From positions 17,112,001-17,176,000 of the forward strand of contig CM114274.1 of NCBI GenBank assembly GCA_050084515.1: a stretch of DNA of 64,000 bases. Direction: 5' to 3'. The DNA comes from Blasia pusilla (Eukaryota > Marchantiophyta > Marchantiopsida > Blasiales). The notes beneath the pieces are model-generated. The model was not told the DNA's origin and ran no database searches. It worked only from the letters and a program-made list of their open reading frames with translations. The position numbers and the translations under genes were made by a program. This document shows, piece by piece, positions 1 to 9,830 of this stretch (the stretch's first letter is position 1; each line of letters starts with the position of its first letter).

Positions 1-2
1 AT

Positions 3-2338
3 GATATCTTTCGTCCATATTTAGACCAGTCTGTCATTGTATTCTTAGATGATATCTTAGTCTACAGTAAAACGATAGAGGAGCTTATAAATCATCTACA
101 AGAAGTCCTTCAAATCCTAAGAGATAATGAGTTGTATGCTAAAGCGTCAAAATGTGAGTTCGGTAAAATAGAAGTTGATTATCTAGGGCATCGAGAAAGC
201 ACAGAAGGTATCCAAGTGATGAGTGAGAAGGTAGAAGCGATCCAAAAATGGAGTGCACCTGAGGATCAAACTCAATTGAAGAGTTTTCTAGGGTTAACAG
301 GATTCTATCGAAGATTTGTCAAAGGTTTTGCTCAAATTGCACAATCCTTAACATCTTTACTAGGGAAGGGACAAAAATGGAATTGGGGCACATCACAAGA
401 GATTGCTTTTCAATCATTAAAGGATGCCTTGATCAAAGCCCCTATATTGAAGTGGTATGATCCTAATCGACCCATCAAGTTGGCCACATATGCTTCAGGT
501 ACTAGCATTGGAGGAGTACTACAACAAGAATGGGAGGATGGATGGCATCCTATTGCCTTCTTTTCTTGCAAGCTATTGCCAGTGGAGCAAAACTACCATA
601 CAACTGAGCGAGAAGAATTTGCTATTATGTTGGCAACCAAGCATTGGAAACATTACTTGGATGATAAGGAGTTTGTGGTGGAGACTGATCACAAGCCCTT
701 GGTCTACTTAGAGTCCCAGAAGGAGCTCTCCAAACGTCAAATTCGATGGGCAGAATGGCGACAACAATTCATAATGAAAATTGTCTATGTGGAAGGAAGG
801 AAGCAGTTGGCAGACGCCTTGACTCGTATACCACAGATGAATAACATATGTGAAGTGGAGATTCACTCTAGTTGGTGGAAAAAGTTATCCAAAGCCACAA
901 AGGAGGATGAAGAAATTGCAGTGGCTATTCATGCCAACAAAGTATACAAGGCTCAAGGATTGGTTTTCCATAAAGGTAAAGTATGGATCCCACAAGATCC
1001 ACAATTACGCACTGAAGTATTGTCTGAAGCTCACGACACAGTCATTGCGGGTTATATGGGAGCTGAAAAAACCTTAGAGGGATTACAACGAGCGTACTAT
1101 TGGCCCAAAATGAGAGAAGATGTTGACATATATGTAAGGAGTTCTAGGATTTGTCAACAAATCAAGGCTAGTAACACAAAACCAGCAGGATTGTTACAGC
1201 CGATCCCAATACCTCAAAAACGTTGGGAACAAGTCACTATGGATCTTGTTTGTGAGCAACCATGTACGATCACGGGATATGACTCTATTGTGGTCTTTGT
1301 GGATAGACTAGGCAAGATGATACACCTTCGTCCGACCAAGAAGACTGTGACTGCACCAGAGTTGGCTAGGATCTACATCGTGACAGTCTTTGTCCATCAT
1401 GGTCTTCCTAAAGTGCTTATCACTGATAGGGGAACCCATTTCACGAGTTTATTTTGGAAGGCTTTATTCGGATTGCTCCAAACTAAACTAGCCATGTCTA
1501 CGGCTTATCACCCTCAAACTGATGGACAAACTGAAAGGGCCAACCGTACTATTGAGGATATGCTACGCGCCTTAACATTGGAGGATCAACAAGGATGGGA
1601 CTCATTGTTACCCTTAGTAGATTTCTCATACAATAACTCCATGAACTCTTCCACTAAGATCACACCGTTCTTTTTAATGCATGGCGAGCATCCCTTAATT
1701 CCTTCTAGTCTCACTCGAATAGGGAAAAGTATGAGGGAACCTACAAAGGTAGCTGGAGTTAGTGAGTTTGTGGACCAAATTCATAAAGGGTTCAACTTGC
1801 TAAGGAGAAGTTGGTTATTGCCCAAAATCGACAAAAACAATATGCAGATGCTCATCGTCGAGATGTCGAGTTTTGTGAAGGGGACAAGGTTTGGTTACCA
1901 ACAACCAATTTATCATTAGTAGGAGTTCGTAAGCTTAATCCTCGTTATATTGGGCCATTCACTATCCTACAAAAAGTGGGCGCCGTGGCGTATAAGCTAG
2001 ACCTACCGATGCATATGAAAATCCATCTTGTGTTTCATGTCTCTCTTCTTCGACCGTTTATTCCACGCCCTAAGAGATTTAAGGACAATATTTTCACTCC
2101 ACCACTACCTCAAATAGTCGGAGATCATGAAGAATTTGAAGTGGAACGTATCTTGAAGAAACGCACTCGAGGAGCTCATCACCAACGAGTTGAATATTTA
2201 GTCCAATGGAAAGGATATCCACTATTTGAGGCCACATGGGAACCCTCAGCCAACTTGGCGAATGCACCATTAATAGTGCAAGAGTTTGAAAGTTCTCACA
2301 ACGAGGACGTTGTGTCTCAAATGGGGGGAGGTTTGTAA
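3..2338 (+). pseudogene. Gypsy pol: RT C-terminus, RNase H, integrase, chromodomain (frameshifted)
   Basis: The reading frame is open from base 3. The RT active-site motif FLDD is at 42-53, followed by the thumb, RNase H (TDHKPL motif) and integrase. The integrase zinc site is degenerate: the expected second His is Tyr (IAGYMGAEKT) and the first Cys of the CxxC pair is Ser (SSRICQQ). The catalytic core keeps Asp, Asp and Glu (TMDLV, ITDRGTHF, QTERANRT). Near 1805-1811 the frame must shift to continue; the new frame runs to the stop at 2336-2338 and ends in a chromodomain with YLVQWKGYP and EATWEP. Chromodomain integrases direct insertion to marked chromatin. The frameshift and the altered zinc ligands make this copy inactive, although decay is mild compared with the surrounding element, so it is probably the younger insertion. 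Confidence 0.92.
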
Positions 2339-2686
2339 CCATCCTTTGTCAGTCATAGTTAAGTTAAGAATCTATGACATGAAGCGCATAAGTGGGAAAG
2401 AATCAACCAAAAAGGGAAAGACAAGATACATGAGATAAAGATGAGAGTGGGGCCATAGGTTGGTGAAAAGGGAGATAAGGATGAGGTTGAGGAAGATAAG
2501 GTTGGGACATTAGACTCCAAAGGAGATTCTCTCATGCTATGAGAGTAGGACATGTGGCATAAAGATAGGTAGAGCTAATTTGTCTTCATTGTACCTATCT
2601 CTAAGTATATAAAGGAAGAGGAGAGACCTTGAGGGAATTCTACCTTTGAGCAACTCTAGAGTGGTTCCGTGAGCTGGAGAGTTACA
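2334..2686 (+). repeat. 3' LTR of the plus-strand chromovirus
   Basis: A 353-bp long terminal repeat bounded by TGTAAC and GTTACA. It begins immediately after the polypurine tract and its first bases overlap the stop codon of pol. It contains a good TATA box at 2606-2613 and therefore the U3/R promoter. The right end is placed where the sequence returns to the open frame of the interrupted minus-strand element. Confidence 0.85.
2606..2613 (+). promoter_or_regulatory. TATA box of the chromovirus LTR
   Basis: TATATAAA lies about 73 bp before the LTR end. This fits a short R-U5 downstream of the U3 promoter. Confidence 0.6.
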
Positions 2687-3662
2687 TTGCATCCCTCGCA
2701 GATCCGCACAACATACACCTCAAGCCTGCAGGTACCACTGCCAAGCTCGGATCCACCGTCCCATCTACGTTCGAAAGATGACATGGCGCACAATTGGGCA
2801 CATGATCCTTCCAAACCATACCATCCCGTCCCTCCAACATGAGGACTCCGGTCGGTAATACCTCGCGCACACGTAGGATCGTGCGCCCTGCGGTGATGAC
2901 ATCTAGCGTCGTGGGTGCGCTGCTTTGTAAATACACGTAATCTCTAGGATGAAACCTCCTAATCCCTCGGGCGATAACCTCCTCCACGAATGGTCGCGTA
3001 CCTCAATGTATCTCTATGTTGGGCAATAGCTAAGTTCTCAAAAGCCATAGGCATAACTCTACGAAAAACTTCTGCCCTCTGAGAACATGCTTGTACCCAC
3101 ACATCTGGATCATCAAGATCTAACACCTCCGCCATGTCACGTCGAATGGCTGCAGGTAAATCTGGCTCTCTCCCAAAGAGCAAAAAGTAATGTGAAAATG
3201 ACGCCAAGGATGCGTGCCGACTAAAGCGATAACCCATAGCCAACCATGGCAACTGTAGGTCCCACTCCCTCAATCAGACGCTGGCCAGAAGCCATACTTG
3301 CGCAATCCTCTCGTCACCGTCTGTACCACTCTCTCCGCCAACCCATCCGCCTCAGGATGATCTCTGGATGTGGTGCGGTGATCTATCAGCGCCTGATCAC
3401 ACAAGGCCTGAAACTCTCCCATGAACTCGGTACCCTTATCAGTCAACACCTCCGCCGGTGCACCAAAGTGACTAAGCACACGATCTAGAAACGCATAAGT
3501 TGTTCCCTTGCTCGCCTTGTCTGGTAGTACCACCAACTCTATCCACTTGGAGAAATGCTCCACCATGACCAACATATACCTATGATGACGCCCTGTCAAT
3601 GGCAAAGGTCCCGCAAAGTCTAAACTCCACCGATAACCTTAACCCATAATCGGCAAAGGATG
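2687..3662 (-). pseudogene. Gypsy integrase core and C-terminal tail (element 2)
   Basis: The integrase core is readable on the minus strand: a region beginning near 3605 with MLVMVEHFSKW, the second catalytic Asp in TDKGTEFMGEF, and the Glu in DGLAERVVQT. It continues with a frame change near 3270 into the post-core region, then a tail with TILRVREVLPTGVL, NCAPCHLSNVDGTVDP and finally LRCMLCGSARDA. The CxxC near the end resembles the first zinc ligands of a PHD-type finger known from related plant gypsy polyproteins, but the rest is cut away by the inserted LTR at 2686. The frame then meets a stop formed by the LTR itself. Confidence 0.85.
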
Positions 3663-4631
3663 TTACTGCGGAGTGGGAGCATTGAAGGATGCTCGCACTC
3701 TATCACATACCATACATCTGGCCAGAAACTGTTGTACCCCAGTATGCATGCCGCGCCACCAATACTGAACGTGGTGTAAGCTGTAAGTACGCTTTACTCC
3801 AAAATGTCCCAACTCCTCATGGGCATGTCGCACTACACGTGCTCGCTGGGAAGGATGAGGTACCACTCGTATCCTACCATCTCCCCATACCCGCAAAATG
3901 TGAGTCCCCACCCACCTGAACCTCTTGGCTCTCTGTAGGATCTGATCCCGCTCCCTAGCACTCATTGTACTTGCAATGACGCCAGTGCGCAAGAACTCCA
4001 CAACCTCCACGTCGTCATGGATATCCCGACCACCTGTCGCCTCCTCACTAACCTCCGCATCCAAAGACTCATCATCCAACCCCACCACTGGAGTCATCAC
4101 CTGTGGCTGACCTGCCATAGTCAACAAACAAAGATAGGCAAATGCATGCCAACCGGGCACCATCTCCTCATCACTCTCTCCGTGCCATCGAGCTCCTGTG
4201 TCGTCTCTCTGACTCGGACATGGGTTACGACTCAACCCATCCACATCCTGGTTCAGCCAACCTGGCCTATGAACCACCTCAAACTCATACTCGTGTAGTA
4301 ATAGAGCCCACCTGGCAAGCTTTCCCGTAAGCTTGTCGGACTCCATCAACCACCTCAACGGCTGATGATCAGTGATAAGTGTGAAAGGGTTGCCGAATAA
4401 ATAGCACCTAAAATGTGCCACGGCCCACACTGCAGCCAAGCACTCTCCCTCGTAGGAGCTGTACTTCGCCTCTGCAATGTTGTTCGATCGGCTCGCGTAA
4501 GCCACAACGAACTCCCTCTCCTCGTCATCCCTCTGAGTAAGCACTGCTCCTAGATCCAACATGCTCCAATCCGTATGTAATTGGAATGGGCGACCCCTAA
4601 CCGGTCTCTGTAAAATAGGTGAGGACGTCAA
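3663..4631 (-). pseudogene. Gypsy RNase H and integrase zinc domain (element 2)
   Basis: This is a long open stretch of 322 codons. It starts at the RT/RNase H connection, with RNase H motifs LHTDWSMLDLGAVL (the usual D-S-S reads D-W-S), YSSYEGECLAAVWA and ITDHQPLRWLM. The integrase N-terminal HHCC zinc site follows, with His in HAHEELGHFG and the Cys pair in CMVCDRV. It is the best-preserved part of the element. Upstream it should be fused to reverse transcriptase, and downstream to the integrase core, but stops separate them. Confidence 0.88.
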
Positions 4632-5600
4632 CCTGTCCTTGAGCTCCTAAAATGCTCGCTCCTGATCATCTCCCACAACCAAACCTGATCAAGTCTCGTC
4701 AACAAGGTCAAAGACTTTGCGATCGCACTAAAACCCTTGACATACCGTCGATAGAAGTTTGCTAGTCCAAGAAATGCTCAGACTCAACTCACATCTTTAG
4801 GGCGTGGAATCTGCGCAATAGCCTCTACCTTCGTCTGCTCAACGCCTAACCCACTCGGGTATATGGTGTGTCCCAAGTACTCAATCTGCTCTTGAAAGAA
4901 TCTGCACTTGTCTGGATGTAACTTCAGTCCATGTTACTGCAATCGCCGAAACACCTCCTCCAAGTGTCGCTCATGCTCCTCAACCATGGAACTGAAGATA
5001 AGAATATCATCTATGTAACATCGTACAAAATCCAAGCCAACCATAATCCTATCCATCACTCTCTGAAACTCCGTAGGCGTGTTCTTCAACCCAAATGGTA
5101 AGAACCACCACTAATACAAGCAATCTCTCCCGAACCGATCTATCCCCCAAAATGTTGTCTTCTCCCTGTCCTCCAACGTGATAGGAAGCTGATGATAGCC
5201 AACACAGAGATCTAAAGTACTGAAGATCTTTGCATGCCCTACCGCATCAAAGATCTCCTCAGAGTAGGCGCGGCGTGACCGATCTCGACCTCAAATGCAT
5301 CGGTTGATAGGACGGTAATCTCCACACATCCGCCTATCCGTCCAATTTCCATACATATCCTTCTTCGCCAGCATGACTGTGGCAAACACATACTTCCCAT
5401 GTGATAACTCCACAAGTCCTGACTCCTGCTCTGAATCAAGGCTCGCTCCATATCAGAATACCTGTAGGGTCGACGAAAGATCGGCGTATCACTAGCCAAC
5501 TCAATCCGTATCCCTCAACCCTTCAGCGTACCCAAGTCTCTCATATTGAAGGCAAAACAACTGACATGCCCTCTCAGAAACCTATGAACTCGCCGTCGCT
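4632..5600 (-). pseudogene. Gypsy reverse transcriptase, heavily broken (element 2)
   Basis: RT is readable only in fragments on the minus strand. Near 5460 the N-terminal part gives PIFRRPYRYSDMERA. A frame change follows, then a piece encoding YGNWTDRRMCGDYRPINR near 5300-5360. The catalytic YIDD box is at 5006-5017 and is followed by ILIF. Several stops and frame changes lie between these blocks, so no active enzyme can be made. Confidence 0.8.
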
Positions 5601-5929
5601 CTCCTCCTATCAACTTTAGACCTATCAAAGGCTCCCAAGTCTCCATCGTGACCTCACTTGGAGAGGACGCAACCTCCGGCTTTGGTTGCTATGTAGCAAC
5701 CCTAGCCACCTCATATGACCACTCCACTCTGACCTCCTACACCATGCTCCACATCCGAAAAATGAACATGTGCTACTCTAGCCGCCTTCGCACTCTCTGC
5801 TCGAATGACGTCCTAGGAAGTCCATGGGTGCCTATCTCTCCTCGTCTCGCCTTTGACCAATGCCTGACAGACCACTCGAGGCAATGGTCCAACTCGTGGA
5901 AGTGACGGCATGGATGACACTCGCATCCG

Positions 5930-6914
5930 CCTCTACTTAGCCATACCTAGGCTGACTATCTATGTGAGATAGTTGAGGTCCATCACCTGCCCCAACACCT
6001 AGCTCTGTGATGCCTCAGTCATCCCCGGCACCGCCGTAGTACCGGTAGTGAACCCCATGGCGCGATTGCACTCATCTCGCTGTAGGCTCCTCCAATGCTC
6101 CGGTCACCTCATCCCAAATCATGCATGGCCCTCCCTGACAAAAGGCATGGGATGCTGGGAAGCTCACCAACGTAGGTAAGGCTGCCCTCAACTCCCCCAC
6201 CCTATTGGCCATGGCCAACAGTGGTCTATCATTCCATGTCACCATCTGAGATCAACCCCCTAAGCCCAAAATAGCATCCACTGTGAGATGTGGTACTCTT
6301 TGGACTCCACCGTATGCTCAACTCAGTACCTCTGATGGTATCACTTTTGTCCACCACAGTTGTGGACGATGGGCACGTGACCCAACTCTCGCTGCATCTA
6401 ACAACACAATAGGTCCCAACTAGGACCTCACCTGATGTACACTCGTCATCACACGTGCACGAGTGTCTCCTAACAACGACACGTTCTCCAAAATGTGCGC
6501 TGGAGAACATATCTGACTCTCTTGCAAGTGTCGTAATACTCGCAGCATCTCCCAAAACATCCCTGACCTCGGATCCTCCAATCCAAATCCTCGGCTTGCT
6601 GATGAATGACCCTAACATGGCCATCCAGCAATCACCAAATGAATGGTGCCAACTCTATCCAGATCCTACGCCCCCACCAAAGAGATGTCGGCGGGTAGCG
6701 TATGCTGGTATCCCCGTACTGCAGATACCGACAACAAGTCATGATACCTCTGGACCAATATCGCCACGTCACGTAATGATACTCGCCGCGCGGTCTTATC
6801 TCTCTCCACATAAAGGTACTGATGCACACGTATGCCCGCCTGCAATAGTGCAGCCAATCCGGTGCTAATCCCTCCGAAGAGATCTAGCACCCTCCTCTGG
6901 GCACTGCCACACAA
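5930..6914 (-). pseudogene. C5 cytosine DNA methyltransferase module inside gypsy element 2
   Basis: This segment lies between the protease and RT. Reading the minus strand, C5-methyltransferase motifs occur in the canonical order. Motif I is VLDLFGGISTG (6858-6890), followed by YVERD as the cofactor-binding acidic residue. Motif IV is GWPC (6615-6626, Cys codon 6615-6617) with an amber stop exactly where the following Gln of PCQG would be (6612-6614). Motif VI is ENV (6481-6489), motif VIII is RAHRPQLWWT (6350-6376), and the C-terminal motifs are AMGFTTGTT and LGQVMDLNYL (about 5960-6063). The active enzyme transfers methyl from S-adenosylmethionine to cytosine. At least one frameshift and several amber/opal codons kill this copy. 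Related plant retroelements keep such a domain in the polyprotein. The closest host type cannot be decided by eye; the AdoMet-motif spacing suggests a short catalytic domain without regulatory regions. Confidence 0.88.
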
Positions 6915-7266
6915 CAGGTGTGGTATCTAGTGGGGTCATCGTCTCCACTCCAAGACCCCGATCGCCACGTGACTCTCGCTGCTCTGGGATAAAAACATGA
7001 CTCCACACCTGCCTCACGAGGTCATCGGCACTCCTCTGTAGCTCCCGAGTCGTACCCCACAATGGTGAAGAGGCCTCGCCAACATGGGAAGAGACACCCG
7101 CCATGGCCTGTCTCTCCGTGGGACTATCCGCTACTAGGACATCCTCCACATGTGCGTTCCCCTCCAACAACTCTCCTGGCCAACTAACACTACTTGTGAA
7201 AGCCGCCAACGTGGTCACAGACTCGCCTTGTGATCGACCACCTCATCCCGCAAATTGCACAGATAA
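6915..7266 (-). pseudogene. Linker between protease and methyltransferase (element 2)
   Basis: A minus-strand frame of about 117 codons (6865-7218) joins the protease region to the methyltransferase. Its end reads TPVVWQCPEEGARS in one frame while the neighbouring frame gives CGSAQRRVLDLFGG, showing a frameshift at about 6905-6915. I recognise no domain in the linker. Confidence 0.55.
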
Positions 7267-8019
7267 CTAACTGATCCGGCCGTCACTTGACCGCCATCCT
7301 AGCCGATAAGCAACGGTCTCCTCCCAGAAGTCAAGGATGAATCCTAGGGGATATAACACTGTACTCCCCACCAACACATCGTACGACTCACCTGGTGTCG
7401 TAATCGCACGTGTGCGCACCACAACACTATCCGTTGCATGCTCTGGCTGGACTCTGACAACAATCTCCTGTCGAGTCATATACTGAGTGGGTGATACGCC
7501 CCCAATCGAGGTCTGTATCTGGAAGGGAAAAGGCTCAATGTCGGCCTTCCGTAACCCCAACGCTAAACACGCCGCCTTCCCTAACATTAAGGGTTGCGCT
7601 CCCGAATCAAGTAGGACGCGCTGCGGGTGGTATACTGTCCCCGTCGGACTAACCAAGGGAAATACTCCAGCTCGGTTATCCAGTAACACTACTCTAGGTG
7701 TCACCACTGCTTGCTCTATGGCGGGTCGAGCTGGCATATCTACCAACTTCACCGCCGCCGCATGCCATGACTCTGTGGGGAACGTCCCAAGCACCGGCTC
7801 TGAGGGCAAGTCCACCACCTCCTCAACTACCTTTGAACAAGAAGCAGTCATCTCTCCACGCTCACACAACGTGGCGGCCAACCGGAACACCTCAGCTGGT
7901 CCAACTCCCAACTTCGTCAACTCTATGGCGGAAAATAGCGGAGTCTGACTCACTCTAGTGGCCACCTCCAACACTATAATCGACACTGACTCCACTCGAG
8001 CCGACATAGGAGTTGTCAC
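7267..8019 (-). pseudogene. Gypsy aspartic protease region (element 2)
   Basis: An open stretch of 250 codons. The protease active-site motif is VLLDSGAQPLMLG, with DSG encoded at 7600-7608. Retroviral-type proteases work as dimers with one such motif per chain. The N-terminal part includes LTKLGVGPAEVFRLAATLCERG, which recurs in diverged form in the two related elements and marks a conserved spacer between gag and protease. The stretch ends at a stop just before the linker to the methyltransferase module. Confidence 0.85.
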
Positions 8020-8229
8020 TCCAACTCCTCATGACGTTGACGTAGGTGCCTCAACTGTATGCACCGCTGGTCATGGAGGCACCATCGATGGTGTGTGTAG
8101 TGCCTCCAAAAATGTGAATGACTGTGGAACCCTGGCCTGCCGCCCATCGGTCCCCTCAGGTGGGTCAATCTCAACTCCACCTCTCGATGGCTTGGTGCCT
8201 CTCGCAGCACCCGAGTCACCACTACAGCA

Positions 8230-9830
8230 ACCTCAACCTAGGCTGCACTACACATAAATCCCATACTGGCGAGATCCTCACCCGGGTCAGGGTAAGAGGT
8301 AGAAGCTGGAGTCACACTAGCTGCCCGCAGCTCCGTGCCTTCCCTAAGCTGCATCATCATCATGGCAGCAATCCTCTGCTCCAACAGATCGATGCGTGAG
8401 AGAAGTGCCGGCTCTGGTGCTCCTGCTCCATCTCCTCTCGCTGGTGGTGGTCCTCTACCACCACGTCTAGGAAGAACTCCCCGACCTCTCCGAGGACGAC
8501 CGCCCCCAGGCCCTCAGCCTACCTCTGGACGTGCCCCTCGGCGAAGGTCAAAACATCTATCCCTAGTGTGACCATATCTGTGGCAATGGTCACACAGGTG
8601 TTGTGGTGGGGCCATCCTCTATGGCTCCTGAGAAATCAGAGGCGCTGGTGGTCCTCTCCCATGCTGTGGGTAGTCTCTCTGCCTATGGGCCCCTCCACAC
8701 GTCCAACAAGACCACATCGGTCCTTGCTGGGCAACATCTGTAGATGCGGGTCGTTGCCTCATAGGCTCACGGTACCCACCCTGCTCTCTAGGCACCCTGG
8801 CCCGCTCGTGTATCGGTGCTCATTTGGCTTTGTGGGGTCACCGCCAAATGGACCCGTCGACTCTCGAGAAAATCCAGCGGTCATTACCTGCTCCTCACTC
8901 ATGTTGAGCTCAATACGCTCAGACAACTCAAAGACCACCTTCAATGTGGGCTTTGTTGTGTGAATCAGCACCGCATCTCGGACTCTCCTCCGTAGTTCTC
9001 GGTCAAGAACCCCGTACCAATACTGGACTGACTGCGCCTCACTCACTCCAAACGTAGCAATGATCAGCCTCCTCATGCGTGTGAATGCCTCTCTCAGACT
9101 CTCATCCGATCGTCGCTGAAAATCCTGTAGACTCTTCAGCTTGTCGGTGCGTACTGGTAGCTCTTCCCCAACTGTCGGAAGAACTCCACTGTGGGGTTGA
9201 AGCTAGGTGGCCCTCTACCACCAGAGGTCTCTGCCACATCGCCTGTCTCACTGCCCTCCTCTCCATCTAGTCTCCGGGCTGATGGTGTGGGTCTCTCTCC
9301 TCTCACAATCCCATCATATGCCTCGCGACCACTAGTGGACACATACCCTGGAGCCCAATACATCCTTCAGGCATCGATCTCTACTGAATATAGTGATCGA
9401 AACTCCATGTAGTCATCCATCGGAGGACCCTCCAAGTGCTGGAACAACCCCTTCCATGCCATGAAAGGGTTGAACCGTGTCGGGGTCCGTATCTCCTGGA
9501 AGTCGCACCATGTGTCGAACTCCTGGATAAAACCATCTAAGTCAATGGTGCCACTGCACCCAAGAAACGACACATGCCTCGGTGGCCCATGTCGTCCATC
9601 TCCTGCCAAGTACTACTGTCTCTATTTGTGATCTCGCCACCAGACCCAGTGTCCAGTGATGACAATCCAATCACGGATGGATGTCGAAGGAGCTCCTTAC
9701 TGGTAACTCCTCGATATCTCACACCATTGCGTGTCACACCACTACTACTGCTCGCACTACCCCGTTCTTCTGAACCTTGGAAGAACGCCGTGATGACAAA
9801 CCCTGTCTCACCCGCTCAAGCACTCAGACT
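8230..9830 (-). pseudogene. Gypsy gag (element 2), fragmented
   Basis: Minus-strand gag pieces in order are 9537-9737, 9367-9609 (DTWCDFQEIRTPTRFNPFMAW, FQHLEGPPMDDYMEF), 9136-9363 (PSFNPTVEFFRQLGKSYQ) and 8759-9076 (MRRLIIATFGVSEAQSVQYW, ELSERIELNMSEEQV). They line up with the better-preserved gag at 34269-35530. The zinc-knuckle part (about 8500-8700) is scrambled by frameshifts. The C-terminal region at 8016-8500 is low-complexity and Pro/Arg-rich in the shadow frames. Confidence 0.8.

Larger units (their letters stand above)
1..2686 (+). mobile_element. Ty3/gypsy chromovirus, 3' part with 3' LTR
   Basis: This is the 3' portion of an LTR retrotransposon that enters from the left edge. It keeps the end of reverse transcriptase, RNase H, integrase, a chromodomain, a G-rich polypurine tract (2322-2331) and a 3' LTR. 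The LTR ends, TGTAAC at 2334 and GTTACA at 2681-2686, are perfect inverted repeats. DNA to the right resumes inside another gypsy element on the opposite strand, so this element is a nested insertion. The 5' LTR, gag and protease lie outside the window, so the target-site duplication cannot be checked; the five bases after the LTR are TTGCA. Confidence 0.93.

Noticed and set aside
5930-6914. Active methyltransferase gene
   Set aside because: An amber follows the catalytic Cys and several other breaks exist, so this copy cannot make the enzyme.
7487-7948. Plus-strand open frame of 153 codons
   Set aside because: It is the antisense shadow of the gypsy protease, whose DSG motif and flanks are read on the minus strand.
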